Part shown: positions 34,282 through 43,586 of the stretch, one piece after another
Layout: every line of letters starts with the position of its first letter
Numbering within the stretch: position 1 is the first letter of the stretch
Origin: Streptomyces sp. PsTaAH-137
GTDB taxonomy: Bacteria > Actinomycetota > Actinomycetes > Streptomycetales > Streptomycetaceae
Length of the DNA: 64,000 nt
Reading direction: 5' to 3'
NCBI RefSeq assembly: GCF_003259365.1
Contig: NZ_QLLY01000001.1
Coordinates: 1-64,000, forward strand
Notes under the pieces: model-generated
Told to the model about the DNA's origin: nothing
Database searches by the model: none
What the model saw: the letters and a program-made list of their open reading frames with translations, nothing else
Position numbers and translations under genes: made by a program

Positions 34282-35631
34282 ATGGCCATGCCCGCGGTGG
34301 CGTCCGACCTCGAATGGGTCCCGGAGCAGGTCAGACCGCGACCGGCCGTAGGCCCCCGCATCAGCCGCCTCCTCGACGACCTGGCGGCGCCGGAAGGCGC
34401 CGACGAAACCCGCCGCGCCGAACTCGTCGACGCCTTCTGGGCCGGAGTCGCCCGGCTCGGCGCGCCCCTGATCGAGCCGATCGAGAACGAGCCCGGCCAC
34501 CACACCCTCACGTTCCTGTACCGCGGCCACCGGGCGACCCGGCACGTCCTGCTGTTCAGCAACCGCCTCGTCGACCGCGCCCGCCTCGCCGACGCCCTGC
34601 TGCACCACATCCCCGGCACCGACATCTGGCACCTCGGCTTCCGGCTGCGCGCCGACCACCGCGGCGCCTACCGGATCGCCGCCGACGTCTCGGCCGGTGA
34701 GCCGCCCGCCGACCCCGGCCGGCTCCAGCAGTTCCTGCGCACGCTCCAGCAGTACGCCGGACCCGACCCGCTCAACCCCCGCACCATCCCCACCCGTTGG
34801 GGCGGTCACGACTGCTCCGTCTTCGCGCTGCCGGACGCGCCGGTGCGCCGCTGGGAGAGCCGCGCGCGCCGGGTGCCCCGGGGGCGGGTCGAGCGGCATC
34901 GCCTGGACAGCCCGGCGCTCGGCGGCGAGCGTGACGTCTGGGTCTACCTGCCGCCCGCGCCCACGGGACGCGATCTGCCCGTCGTGGTCCTCGGCGACGG
35001 CGACATGTGGCTCGGCGGCGGCGACGGCCTGGGCCTGCGGGACTCCCTGGACCGGCTGATCGCCGACGGCACCCTGCCGCCGCTGATCGTCCTCGCCCCC
35101 GACTCCGTCGACAACGCCACGCGCTGGCGCGAGATGGGCGGCCGCGACTCCTACGTCACCTTCCTCGCCGACGACCTGCTGCCCTGGGCCGCCGGGCGCT
35201 GGCCGCTCACCACCGACCCGGGCCGCACCGTCGTCGCGGGCCAGAGCCTCGGCGGGCTGACCGCCCTGTACGCGGGCCTGGTGCGGGCCGAACGGTTCGG
35301 CAACGTCCTGGCCCAGTCGCCCTCCCTGTGGTGGCACCCTGGCCTGCCCACCACCGGCGGCGTGCCGCAGACCCCGGTCGTCGGCGTCCCCTGGCTCGTG
35401 GAGCGCTACGCGGAGGCCGCGCCCCGCGACCTCACCGTGCACCTCGACGTGGGCCTCCACGAGGGCCCGATGGTGGGCTACTGCCGCGCGATGTACGAGA
35501 CGCTGGCCGGGTCCGGACACCGGGTGACGCTGGAGGAGTTCAACGGCGGTCACGACTACGCCTGTTGGCACGGCGCGCTCATCGACGCACTCGTACGGAT
35601 GCTGGCCCCCGAAGGCCGCCCGGGCTTCTGA
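34282..35631 (+). CDS. Enterochelin-esterase-like siderophore hydrolase (Fes family)
   Basis: A 449-residue cytoplasmic protein with a Fes N-terminal domain (to about 190: TLTFLYRGHRATRHVLLF, WHLGFRLRADHRGAY) and an esterase D-type alpha/beta hydrolase domain. The nucleophile serine lies in AGQSLGG, with an aspartate/glutamate near LDVGLHEG and a histidine in GGHDYACWH. It probably cleaves ferric siderophores to release iron. ATG at 34282; the next in-frame ATG at 34288 has better spacing to GGGAG and may be the true start. The iron box upstream agrees with the function. No siderophore synthesis genes are adjacent. Confidence 0.88.
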   Translation: MAMPAVASDLEWVPEQVRPRPAVGPRISRLLDDLAAPEGADETRRAELVDAFWAGVARLGAPLIEPIENEPGHHTLTFLYRGHRATRHVLLFSNRLVDRARLADALLHHIPGTDIWHLGFRLRADHRGAYRIAADVSAGEPPADPGRLQQFLRTLQQYAGPDPLNPRTIPTRWGGHDCSVFALPDAPVRRWESRARRVPRGRVERHRLDSPALGGERDVWVYLPPAPTGRDLPVVVLGDGDMWLGGGDGLGLRDSLDRLIADGTLPPLIVLAPDSVDNATRWREMGGRDSYVTFLADDLLPWAAGRWPLTTDPGRTVVAGQSLGGLTALYAGLVRAERFGNVLAQSPSLWWHPGLPTTGGVPQTPVVGVPWLVERYAEAAPRDLTVHLDVGLHEGPMVGYCRAMYETLAGSGHRVTLEEFNGGHDYACWHGALIDALVRMLAPEGRPGF

Positions 35632-35732
35632 CGAGGCAGAACACCGCCTCATGGGTGAGACATTGGTCTATACCCCTGGGAGTTATCCACAGGTCTGGTG
35701 AGCCGTGCCCGGATCCGCGTACGGTGCAGGGC

Positions 35733-36566
35733 ATGAAGATCCTCATCAGCGCCGACATGGAGGGCGCGACCGGTGTGACCTGGCCTGCGGACGTCCTGCC
35801 GGGCACACCGCAGTGGGAGCGCTGCCGCTCGATGTTCACCTCGGACGTGAACGCGGCGGTGCTCGGCTTCTTCGACGGCGGCGCCGACGAGGTGCTCATC
35901 AACGAAGCGCACTGGACGATGCGCAATCTCCTGCTCGAGCGGCTCGACGAGCGGGCCGAGATGCTGACGGGCCGCCACAAGTCGCTCTCCATGGTGGAGG
36001 GCGTCCAGCACGGCGACGTCGACGGCATCGCGTTCATCGGTTACCACGCGGGCGCCGGCATGGAGGGCGTCCTCGCCCACACCTATCTGGCGAACCAGAT
36101 CACGGGCGTGTGGGTGAACGACGCGCGCGCGAGCGAAGGCTTGCTGAACGCGCACGTGGTGGCCGAGTACGGCGTCCCCGTCGTCCTCGTCACCGGCGAC
36201 GACCACGCCTGCGACGACGCGCTCGGCTATGCGCCCGAGGCCCGCAAGGTCGCCGTCAAGGACCACGTCTCCCGGTACGCGGCGGTGTGCCGCACCCCGG
36301 CGCGGACGGCCTCCGACATCCGGGCCGCCGCCAAGGACGCAGCATCGCTGGCGGTGCGTCACGAGCCGGTGCGGGGCGGCCCGTTCACCGTCGAGGTCGA
36401 GTTCGACGCCGAGCACCTCGCCATGGCGTCGACCGTCGTGCCGGGCGTGGAGCGCGTCGGCGAGCGCAGGATCGCATACACCCACGAGACCATGTACGAG
36501 GGCATCCGCACCTTCAAGGCGGTCACCACGATCGCCTCGGCCGCGGTGGAGGAGCAGTATGGCTGA
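35733..36566 (+). CDS. D-aminopeptidase, M55 family (DppA-like)
   Basis: A 277-residue zinc peptidase of the DppA family, which releases D-amino acids from short peptides. The zinc ligands D8 and E10 are in ISADMEGATG, with further blocks NEAHWTMRN, GYHAGAG and TGDDHAC. A short upstream gap of 101 bases holds the promoter. The gene overlaps the next peptidase by 8 bases, so the two are co-translated. It starts a run of four peptidase genes (M55, M20, S9, S66) that together suggest salvage of peptides, including D-residue or peptidoglycan peptides. Confidence 0.9.
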   Translation: MKILISADMEGATGVTWPADVLPGTPQWERCRSMFTSDVNAAVLGFFDGGADEVLINEAHWTMRNLLLERLDERAEMLTGRHKSLSMVEGVQHGDVDGIAFIGYHAGAGMEGVLAHTYLANQITGVWVNDARASEGLLNAHVVAEYGVPVVLVTGDDHACDDALGYAPEARKVAVKDHVSRYAAVCRTPARTASDIRAAAKDAASLAVRHEPVRGGPFTVEVEFDAEHLAMASTVVPGVERVGERRIAYTHETMYEGIRTFKAVTTIASAAVEEQYG

Positions 36567-37905
36567 GCAGCAGACCCTGGCCGCCGACGTGAGCCGGCAG
36601 GCCCTCGACGAGGTGGTCACCTTCACCTCCGAGCTGATCCGCATCGACACCACGAACCGTGGCGGCGGCGACTGCAAGGAGCGCCCCGCCGCCGAGTACG
36701 CGGCCGCCAAGCTGGCCGAGGCGGGCCTGCGGCCGACGATCCTGGAGCGCACGCCCGGCCGCGGCAATGTCGTCGCCCGGATCGAGGGCACCGACCCGAC
36801 CGCCGACGCCCTTCTGGTCCACGGCCACCTGGACGTCGTACCGGCCGAGGCCGCCGACTGGAGCGTGCACCCGTTCTCCGGCGAGATCCGCGACGGCGTG
36901 GTGTGGGGCCGCGGCGCGGTCGACATGAAGAACATGGACGCGATGATCCTCGCGACCGTACGGGAATGGGCCCGCGTCGGATTCCGGCCGCGGCGGGACA
37001 TCGTCATCGCCTTCACGGCCGACGAGGAGGCCAGCGCCGAGGACGGTTCGGGGTTCCTCGCCGACCAGCACGCCGATCTCTTCGAGGGCTGCACCGAGGG
37101 CATCAGCGAGTCCGGCGCCTTCACCTTCCACGACGGGCGGGGCACGCAGCTCTACCCGATCGCGGCGGGGGAGCGCGGCACCGGCTGGCTGAAGCTCACC
37201 GCACGCGGCAAGGCGGGCCACGGCTCCAAGGTGAACCGGGCCAACGCGGTCTCCCGGCTCGCCGCCGCCGTCGCCCGCATTGGCGACCACGAGTGGCCGC
37301 TGCGGCTCACCCCGACCGTGCGCGCGGCCCTCGCCGAGATGGCCGCCGTGTACGGCATCCCCGCCCCGGAGTTCGACGCGCCCGGCTTCGACGTGGAGGC
37401 GCTGCTGGCCGCGCTCGGCCCGGCCGCCGACCTCGTCGCGCCGACCGTGCGCAACAGCAGCAACCCGACGATGCTGTCCGCCGGATACAAGATCAACGTG
37501 ATTCCGGGCGAGGCCACCGCGCACGTCGACGGCCGCTATCTGCCGGGTACCGAGGACGAGTTCCGGGCGACCCTCGACATGCTCACAGGACCGGACGTCG
37601 ACTGGGAGTATCACCACCGGGAGGTGGCCCTCCAGGCACCGGTGGACTCACCCACGTACCGCACCATGCGTGCCGCGGTAGAGGCGTTCGCCCCCGAGGG
37701 GCACGTTGTCCCGTACTGCATGTCGGGCGGTACGGACGCCAAGCAGTTCTCCCGGCTCGGCATCACCGGCTACGGCTTCGCCCCGCTCAAGCTCCCCGAG
37801 GGCTTCGACTACCAGGCGCTCTTCCACGGCGTCGACGAGCGGGTCCCGGTGGAGGCACTGCACTTCGGCGTGCGGGTCCTCGACCGGTTCCTGCGGACGG
37901 CCTGA
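36559..37905 (+). CDS. M20-family metallopeptidase
   Basis: A 448-residue dinuclear zinc peptidase (ArgE/DapE/CPG2 group). HGHLDVVPAEA and WGRGAVDMKNM carry the first metal ligands, TADEEAS the catalytic glutamate, and GKAGHGS the dimerisation-domain histidine. A bridging aspartate and last histidine are in the expected places (near LFHGVDERVP). It has no signal peptide, so acts in the cytoplasm. It is translationally coupled to the M55 gene upstream and followed 46 bases later by the S9 gene. Substrate is unknown; dipeptidase or acyl-amino-acid hydrolase is likely. Confidence 0.9.
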   Translation: MAEQQTLAADVSRQALDEVVTFTSELIRIDTTNRGGGDCKERPAAEYAAAKLAEAGLRPTILERTPGRGNVVARIEGTDPTADALLVHGHLDVVPAEAADWSVHPFSGEIRDGVVWGRGAVDMKNMDAMILATVREWARVGFRPRRDIVIAFTADEEASAEDGSGFLADQHADLFEGCTEGISESGAFTFHDGRGTQLYPIAAGERGTGWLKLTARGKAGHGSKVNRANAVSRLAAAVARIGDHEWPLRLTPTVRAALAEMAAVYGIPAPEFDAPGFDVEALLAALGPAADLVAPTVRNSSNPTMLSAGYKINVIPGEATAHVDGRYLPGTEDEFRATLDMLTGPDVDWEYHHREVALQAPVDSPTYRTMRAAVEAFAPEGHVVPYCMSGGTDAKQFSRLGITGYGFAPLKLPEGFDYQALFHGVDERVPVEALHFGVRVLDRFLRTA

Positions 37906-37951
37906 ACCCGAGGAACAGAAGCCCGAAGAACAGAAGACGGACTAGGAAAAG

Positions 37952-40036
37952 ATGGCGGACGCGAAGAACATGGGGGCCTCAGAACCAATGGGGGGCGGGG
38001 ACGACATGGTGCAGACCCAGGCGTACGGCTCCTGGCCGTCGCCGCTGGACGCGGCACTGGCCGCCGCGCACGACGGGCAGCCCGAGTACGTCGGGTTCGT
38101 CGGCGACGAGGCCTGGTGGACCGAGCCGCGGCCGGCCGAGGGCGGCCGCAGAGCGCTGGTGCGCCGCAGGCCGGACGGCACGGAGGAGTCCGTGCTGCCC
38201 GCGCCGTGGAACGTGCGCAGCCGTGTCATCGAGTACGGCGGCCGCCCCTGGGCCGGCGCCGAGCGCCCCGAGGGACCCCTGCTCGTCTTCGTGAACTTCG
38301 CCGACCAGCGGCTGTACGCGTACGAGCCCGCCGTGCCCGAGCGGGCCCCGCGCCCGCTCACCCCGGTCTCCGCGGTCGGCGGCGGCCTGCGCTGGGTCGA
38401 CCCGCAGCTCCACCTCGGCCGGGGCGAGGTCTGGTGCGTCCTGGAGGAGTTCACCGGGGAGGGCCCGAGCGACGTGCGGCGCGTGATCGCCGCCGTGCCG
38501 CTCGACGGCTCGGCCGCCGAGGACCGCGGCGCGGTGCGCGAACTCGGCGACGACGCGCACCGGTTCGTCACCGGCGCCCGGCTCTCGCCCGACGGCCGGC
38601 GCGCCGCGTGGCTCGCCTGGGACCACCCGCGGATGCCGTGGGACGGCACGGACCTGCTGCTCGCGGAGGTCACCGACGACGGCACGTTCGGCCCCGCGCG
38701 GACCGTCGCGGGCGGCACCGAGGAATCCGTCTGCCAGGTGGAGTGGGCGCCGGACGGCGCCCTGCTGTTCTCCAGCGACCGGGGCGGCTGGTGGAACCTG
38801 TACCGCCTGGAGATCGCCGCCGGGCCCGCCCCCGGCGCCGCCCCCGGGCGGCCCGCGCTGCTCTCCACCACCCACGGACTCTGTCCCCGCGAGGAGGAGT
38901 TCGGCGGGCCGCTGTGGAAGATCGGGCTGAGCTGGTTCAAGCCGCTCGCCGCCGGTCTGATCGCCGTCGTGCACGGCGTCGGCGCCACCGCGCTCGGCAT
39001 CCTCGACCCCGCGACCGGCGAGGTCGTCGACGTCGCGGGACCCTGGACCGCCTGGGCGTCCTCGCTCGCCGTGCACGGCACCCGGGTCATCGGCGTCGCC
39101 GCCAGCCCGCGCACCGGAACCGAGGTCGTCGAGCTGGACACCAGCACCGGACGCACCCGCGTGATCGGCTCCGCCCACACCGACCCCGTCGACCCGGCCT
39201 ACTACCCCGAGCCGCAGATCCGCACCTTCGAGGGCCCCGACGGACGCGACATCCACGCCCACATCTATCCGCCGCACAGCCCCACCCATGCCGCCCCCGA
39301 CGACGAACTCCCGCCGTACGTCGTCTGGGCCCACGGCGGCCCCACCGGCCACGCGCCCCTCGTCCTCGACCTGGAGATCGCCTACTTCACCTCGCGCGGC
39401 ATCGGTGTCGCCGAGGTCAACTACGGCGGCTCGACCGGATACGGCCGCGAGTACCGCAACCGGCTGCGCGAGCAGTGGGGCGTCGTCGACGTCGAGGACT
39501 GCGCGGCCGTCGCGCTCGCCCTCGCCGACGAGGGCACCGCCGACCGCGGCCGGCTCGCCATCCGCGGCGGCAGCGCCGGCGGCTGGACCAGCGCCGCCTC
39601 CCTGACCAGCACGGACGTCTACGCCTGCGGCACCATCAGCTATCCGATCCTGGATCTCACCGGCTGGGCCGAGGGCGAGACCCACGACTTCGAGTCCCGG
39701 TACCTGGAGACGCTGATCGGCCCGCTCGCCGACGTCCCCGCCCGGTACGCCGAGCGGTCCCCGGCCGAGCATGCCGACCGGCTCACCGCCCCGTTCCTGC
39801 TCCTCCAGGGACTCGACGACGTGATCTGCCCGCCGGTCCAGTGCGAGCGGTTCCTCGCCCGGATGGAGGGCGAGGGGCGGCGCGTCCCGCACGCGTACCT
39901 CACCTTCGAGGGCGAGGGCCACGGGTTCCGGCGCGCCGACACCATGGTCCGCGCCCTGGAGGCCGAACTCTCCCTGTACGCGCAGGTGTTCGGCCTGCAT
40001 CCGACGGGTGTTCCGGCCCTGGAGCTGACCAAGTGA
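37952..40036 (+). CDS. S9-family prolyl oligopeptidase-like peptidase
   Basis: A 694-residue serine peptidase with an N-terminal beta-propeller (about 40-420) and a C-terminal alpha/beta hydrolase. The nucleophile is the serine of RGGSAGGW, the aspartate is in LLQGLDDVICP, and the histidine is in EGEGHGF. No signal peptide. ATG at 37952 has AGGAAAAG before it; in-frame ATGs at 37988 and 38006 would remove a short poorly conserved start. The stop overlaps the GTG of the LD-carboxypeptidase gene (GTGA). It cleaves short peptides, perhaps after proline. Confidence 0.9.
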   Translation: MADAKNMGASEPMGGGDDMVQTQAYGSWPSPLDAALAAAHDGQPEYVGFVGDEAWWTEPRPAEGGRRALVRRRPDGTEESVLPAPWNVRSRVIEYGGRPWAGAERPEGPLLVFVNFADQRLYAYEPAVPERAPRPLTPVSAVGGGLRWVDPQLHLGRGEVWCVLEEFTGEGPSDVRRVIAAVPLDGSAAEDRGAVRELGDDAHRFVTGARLSPDGRRAAWLAWDHPRMPWDGTDLLLAEVTDDGTFGPARTVAGGTEESVCQVEWAPDGALLFSSDRGGWWNLYRLEIAAGPAPGAAPGRPALLSTTHGLCPREEEFGGPLWKIGLSWFKPLAAGLIAVVHGVGATALGILDPATGEVVDVAGPWTAWASSLAVHGTRVIGVAASPRTGTEVVELDTSTGRTRVIGSAHTDPVDPAYYPEPQIRTFEGPDGRDIHAHIYPPHSPTHAAPDDELPPYVVWAHGGPTGHAPLVLDLEIAYFTSRGIGVAEVNYGGSTGYGREYRNRLREQWGVVDVEDCAAVALALADEGTADRGRLAIRGGSAGGWTSAASLTSTDVYACGTISYPILDLTGWAEGETHDFESRYLETLIGPLADVPARYAERSPAEHADRLTAPFLLLQGLDDVICPPVQCERFLARMEGEGRRVPHAYLTFEGEGHGFRRADTMVRALEAELSLYAQVFGLHPTGVPALELTK

Positions 40037-40962
40037 CGCACTCCCTGATCCGCCCGGCCCGGCTCGCTCCCGGCGCTCGCGTCGCCGTCGTCGCGCCGAG
40101 CGGGCCGGTTCCCGAGGACCGGCTCCAGGCCGGGCTCGACATCCTGCGCGGCTGGGACCTCGATCCGGTCGTCGCGCCCCATGTCCTCGACGTGGAGAGC
40201 CGGTTCGACTACCTCGCGGGCGCCGACGCCGACCGCGCCGCCGACCTCCAGCGCGCCTGGTGCGACCCCGACGTGGACGCCGTGCTCTGCGCCCGGGGTG
40301 GCTACGGCGCCCAGCGCATGGTCGACCTGCTCGACTGGACGGCGATGCGGGCCGCGCGGCCCAAGGTGTTCGTCGGGTACAGCGACATCACCGCGCTGCA
40401 CGAGGCGTTCGCCGTGCGGCTCGGGGTGAGCACGCTGCACGGGCCCATGGTCGCCGCCGCCGACTTCCTCAAGAGTGCCCGGGCGCAAGGGCATCTGCGG
40501 GCGACGCTCTTCGAGCCGGAGACGGTTCGGGTCGTCGCCGCTCCGGGTGGGGGCCGGGTGCTGGTGCCCGGTGTCGCTCGTGGGGTCACGCTCGGGGGAT
40601 GTCTGGCGCTGCTCGCCGCCGATCTGGGGGCGCCGTTCGCTCGGCGTTCGGCCCGGGGTGGGCTGTTGTGCCTGGAGGACGTGGGCGAGGAGACGTACCG
40701 GCTCGACCGGTATCTGACCCAACTGCTGCGAGCGGGCTGGTTCGACGGGGTTTCCGGGGTGCTGCTCGGGTCCTGGGCCGAGTGCGACGACCCGGGCCTC
40801 GACGTGCTGCTCTCCGATCGGCTCGGGGGGCTCGGGGTTCCGGTGCTCGACACTTTCGGATTCGGCCATGGGGACGATGCGCTGACCATTCCGTTCGGGG
40901 TGACGGGGGAGTTGGACGCCGCCGCGGGCACGCTGACGCTGGACACCCCGGCCCTGACCTGA
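40033..40962 (+). CDS. LD-carboxypeptidase-like protein, S66 family
   Basis: A 309-residue S66 peptidase (LdcA/MccF group). CARGGYGAQRM and VGYSDITALHE (serine nucleophile expected in GYSDIT), LEDVGEETYRLDR (glutamate) and FGFGHGDDALTIPFG (histidine) are the family blocks. LdcA releases the terminal D-alanine from muropeptide tetrapeptides; MccF-type members cleave other amide bonds. GTG at 40033 overlaps the S9 stop. Codon usage is more G-rich toward the end. It closes the peptidase run and is followed by the repeat array. Confidence 0.9.
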   Translation: MTHSLIRPARLAPGARVAVVAPSGPVPEDRLQAGLDILRGWDLDPVVAPHVLDVESRFDYLAGADADRAADLQRAWCDPDVDAVLCARGGYGAQRMVDLLDWTAMRAARPKVFVGYSDITALHEAFAVRLGVSTLHGPMVAAADFLKSARAQGHLRATLFEPETVRVVAAPGGGRVLVPGVARGVTLGGCLALLAADLGAPFARRSARGGLLCLEDVGEETYRLDRYLTQLLRAGWFDGVSGVLLGSWAECDDPGLDVLLSDRLGGLGVPVLDTFGFGHGDDALTIPFGVTGELDAAAGTLTLDTPALT

Positions 40963-41046
40963 GCCTCTTTCGCGGGGTGCGGCCCGGTGGCCCCTTCTCG
41001 CGCAGTTCCCCGCGCCCCCAAAAACCAGTTCGTCACGCGCGCCTCT

Positions 41047-41111
41047 CGTCGTGGCTGGTCGCGCAGTTCCCCGCGCCCCTGAGATGCGCACTTCGTGCGC
41101 CATCTCATCAG
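41047..41111. repeat. 65-bp dispersed repeat, copy 1 (identical to 63446-63510)
   Basis: Sixty-five bases identical to 63446-63510 in the same orientation. It contains the cgcagttccccgcgcccctg element followed by a hairpin GAGATG-CGCAC-ttc-GTGCG-c-CATCTC. It is probably one of many genome-wide copies. Confidence 0.85.
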
Positions 41112-41220
41112 GAGAGGCGCACCACCGCCGCCCCATCAGGAGAGGCGCGCCACCGTGCCCCCATCGGGAGGCGCGCGAAGCGCAGCCTCAAGGGGAGGCG
41201 GCGCGAAGCGCCTGCCTCAG

Positions 41221-41520
41221 GGGCGCGGGGAACTGCGCGAGAAGCGGCCACCGGCCGTCAGACGGGGTACGGCCCAGGGGCGCGGGGAACTGCGCGAGAA
41301 GCGGCCACCGGCCGTCAGACGGGGTACGGCCCAGGGGCGCGGGGAACTGCGCGAGAAGCGGCCACCGGCCGTCAGACGGGGTACGGCCCAGGGGCGCGGG
41401 GAACTGCGCGAGAAGCGGCCACCGGCCGTCAGTCGAAGTACGACTCAGGGGCGCGGGGAACTGCGCGAGAAGCCCCGCCGGGCCGCGGATGAACGAACTA
41501 CCCCGGGGCGCGGGGAACCT
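41221..41520. repeat. 57-bp tandem repeat array, copy 1
   Basis: Units begin gggcgcggggaactgcgcga at 41221, 41278, 41335, 41392 and 41449 (period 57); the first four are nearly identical, the fifth diverges, and a degenerate start follows at about 41506. The unit contains a core seen between many streptomycete genes. Period is too long and there are no spacers, so it is not a CRISPR. Confidence 0.9.
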
Positions 41521-41650
41521 GCGCGGTCGGCCACCGCCCAACTACCGCACCCGCCACGGCGATCACCCCACAGCCCCTTCACAGAAAATGCCCGTGCACG
41601 TGGATTGACCGCCAACTGACACGCGTCACACGATGACCCCGCCCCCGTAC

Positions 41651-41664
41651 TTACCGGTCGGTAA
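41651..41664. promoter_or_regulatory. Palindromic operator candidate upstream of the secreted hydrolase
   Basis: TTACCG-GT-CGGTAA, perfect 6-base arms, 27 bases before the GTG at 41691. The motif resembles TetR-family operators of the TACCGACCGGTCGGTA type. No TetR gene is adjacent. Confidence 0.5.
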
Positions 41665-41690
41665 AACGTCACCGTGGAGGTCGTCACCCC

Positions 41691-43466
41691 GTGCCAAGAT
41701 CCCGCGCCACCCTGCTCGCCAGCGCCAGCGCCATGGCCGCGCTGACCCTGACCGCCACCCCGGCCCACGCGGCACCGCCGACCGCGACCGACGGCCCGTA
41801 CACCGTCACCGCGCTGAAGTTCACCGTCGACACCGGCGACCGCACCTGCACCGTGGACGCCGACCTCTACCGCCCGGCCGGAGCCGACGCGGAGCACCCC
41901 GCGCCCGCCGTGCTCACCACGAACGGCTTCGGCGGCGACAAGTCCGACAGCACCGGCGACACCGCCAAGGCCTTCGCCCGGCGCGGCTACGTCGGGCTCG
42001 CCTACTCGGGGCTCGGCTTCGGCAAGTCCGGCTGCCTGGTCTCCCTCGACGACCCGCGCATCGACGGCAAGGCGGCCTCCGCCCTCGTCGACTTCCTGGC
42101 CGGCACCCGCGCCGCCGACGACGGCACCACCGTCGACTACGTGACGACCGACAAGAAGGGCGACCCGCGCGTCGGCATGATCGGCGGCTCCTACGGGGGC
42201 GCCGTCCAGCTGGCCACGGCCTCCGTGGACCACCGGGTCGACGCGCTCGTCCCGCTCATCACGTGGAACGACCTCGCCTACTCGCTCGACCCGCAGAACG
42301 CCGCCGACCGCTCCGTCCCCGGCGTCTTCAAGTGGCAGTGGACCAACGGGTTCTATCTCATCGGCGAGGGCCAGCCCCTGCTCTCGCCGTCCCTCGACCC
42401 CTCCCGCATCAACAAGCTCACCTGTCTGCACTTCGTCGACGACGCCTGCGAGACCATCCGCACCCTCAACTCCGGCGCGTACCCGGCCGACAGGACGGCC
42501 GACCTGCTCGCCTACGCGCGCAGCGTGTCCCCGGTGACGTACCTGAAGACGGTCAAGGCGCCCACGCTGCTCGTCCAGGGCCAGACGGACAGCCTGTTCA
42601 ATCTGAACGAGGCCACGGCCACGTACGACACCCTCCGCGAGCAGGGCACGACGGCGAAGATGATCTGGCAGTCGTGGGGGCACAGCGGCGGGCTCACCGA
42701 TCCGGCCTCCGGCGAGCTGAACCTGTCCGAGGGGAACCTGGAGACCAGCTACGTCGGGCGGCGCGTCCTCGCCTGGTTCGACCGCTACCTCCAGCGGAAG
42801 CAGGGCATCGACACCGGACCCGCCTTCGCCTACTACCGCGACTGGATCGGCGACCCGGACCACACCTACGGCACCGCGTCCGCCGTCCCCGCGCCCACCC
42901 GGAAGCTGTACCTGTCCGGCGACGGCAAGCTGGTCGACCACCGGGCCGAGGTCGCGCGCGGCAGCCGCGAGTACCGCAACTGGCTCATCCCCACCAGCCA
43001 CTCCGAGTCCTCGCTCGCGGGCACGATCGGCCTGCCCGACCCGGCCCCGCGCGACACCAAGGGCACCTACCTCGACTGGACCACCGAGCCGCTGACCGCG
43101 GCGACCGACGTCGTCGGCTCCCCGAAGGCCACGCTCAAGGTGATCTCCCCGAAGACGGAGCGGGTCCAGAACTCCGGCGACGCAGCCGACAAGCTCGTCC
43201 TCTTCGCGAAGCTCTACGACGTCGCGCCCGACGGCACGAAGACGCTCGTGCACCGGCTCGTCGCACCCGTCCGGGTCCCCGACGTCACCCGGCCCTTCAC
43301 CGTCACGCTCCCCGGCATCGTGCACCGTTACGAGCAGGGCCACCGCATCCAGTTCGTGATCGCCGCGAGCGACGACGCGTACGGCGGCAACAAGGGGATC
43401 AAGCCGGTCACCGTCACCAGCGCCCCCGAGGACACCGGGACGGTGGAGCTGCCGGTCGTCCCGTAG
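41691..43466 (+). CDS. Secreted CocE/NonD-type hydrolase (X-Pro dipeptidyl-peptidase S15 family)
   Basis: A 591-residue protein with an N-terminal signal peptide (MPRSRATLLASASAMAALTL, cleavage near AHA-AP at about 28). An alpha/beta hydrolase domain follows with nucleophile serine in IGGSYGGAVQ, aspartate near VQGQTDSLFN and histidine in SWGHSGG. A C-terminal jelly-roll (from about 400) is typical of S15/CocE. It may cleave dipeptides after proline or be an esterase. GTG at 41691 after GGAGG. A 15-bp hairpin follows the stop region. It is likely exported through Sec. Confidence 0.88.
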   Translation: MPRSRATLLASASAMAALTLTATPAHAAPPTATDGPYTVTALKFTVDTGDRTCTVDADLYRPAGADAEHPAPAVLTTNGFGGDKSDSTGDTAKAFARRGYVGLAYSGLGFGKSGCLVSLDDPRIDGKAASALVDFLAGTRAADDGTTVDYVTTDKKGDPRVGMIGGSYGGAVQLATASVDHRVDALVPLITWNDLAYSLDPQNAADRSVPGVFKWQWTNGFYLIGEGQPLLSPSLDPSRINKLTCLHFVDDACETIRTLNSGAYPADRTADLLAYARSVSPVTYLKTVKAPTLLVQGQTDSLFNLNEATATYDTLREQGTTAKMIWQSWGHSGGLTDPASGELNLSEGNLETSYVGRRVLAWFDRYLQRKQGIDTGPAFAYYRDWIGDPDHTYGTASAVPAPTRKLYLSGDGKLVDHRAEVARGSREYRNWLIPTSHSESSLAGTIGLPDPAPRDTKGTYLDWTTEPLTAATDVVGSPKATLKVISPKTERVQNSGDAADKLVLFAKLYDVAPDGTKTLVHRLVAPVRVPDVTRPFTVTLPGIVHRYEQGHRIQFVIAASDDAYGGNKGIKPVTVTSAPEDTGTVELPVVP

Positions 43467-43516
43467 GCCGCCGGGGCGGTCCGTCACCCGTACGGGCCCT
43501 CGGCCGGTGCGGGAAC

Positions 43517-43551
43517 GCCGCCTCCCCGCCCATGCTGGGCGGGGAGGCGGC
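43517..43551 (+). terminator. 15-bp perfect hairpin after the secreted hydrolase
   Basis: Arms 43517-43531 and 43537-43551 around a 5-base loop, 51 bases after the stop codon. No T-run, as is common in GC-rich actinobacteria. Confidence 0.75.
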
Positions 43552-43586
43552 GACGGCCTCCGGGGACACCGACGGAAGGACCACCG

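Larger units (their letters stand above)
40963..41690. other. Gene-free stretch filled with intergenic repeats
   Basis: These 728 bases contain no supported gene. The left part has two inverted copies of the gcgcagttccccgcgccc element (about 40999 and 41061), the centre is a 57-bp tandem array (41221-41505), and the last 110 bases hold the promoter of the secreted hydrolase with a palindrome at 41651. Open frames through the array are by-products of the 57-base (19-codon) period. Confidence 0.8.

Noticed and set aside
41221..41520. CRISPR array
   Set aside because: The repeats are 57 bases and directly adjacent with no variable spacers, and no cas genes are nearby.
40260..41608. Repeat-containing open frames with a 19-residue periodic sequence as a repeat protein
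   Set aside because: The period of 57 is divisible by three, which keeps frames open on both strands. There is no ribosome site, and the DNA matches a known type of intergenic repeat.
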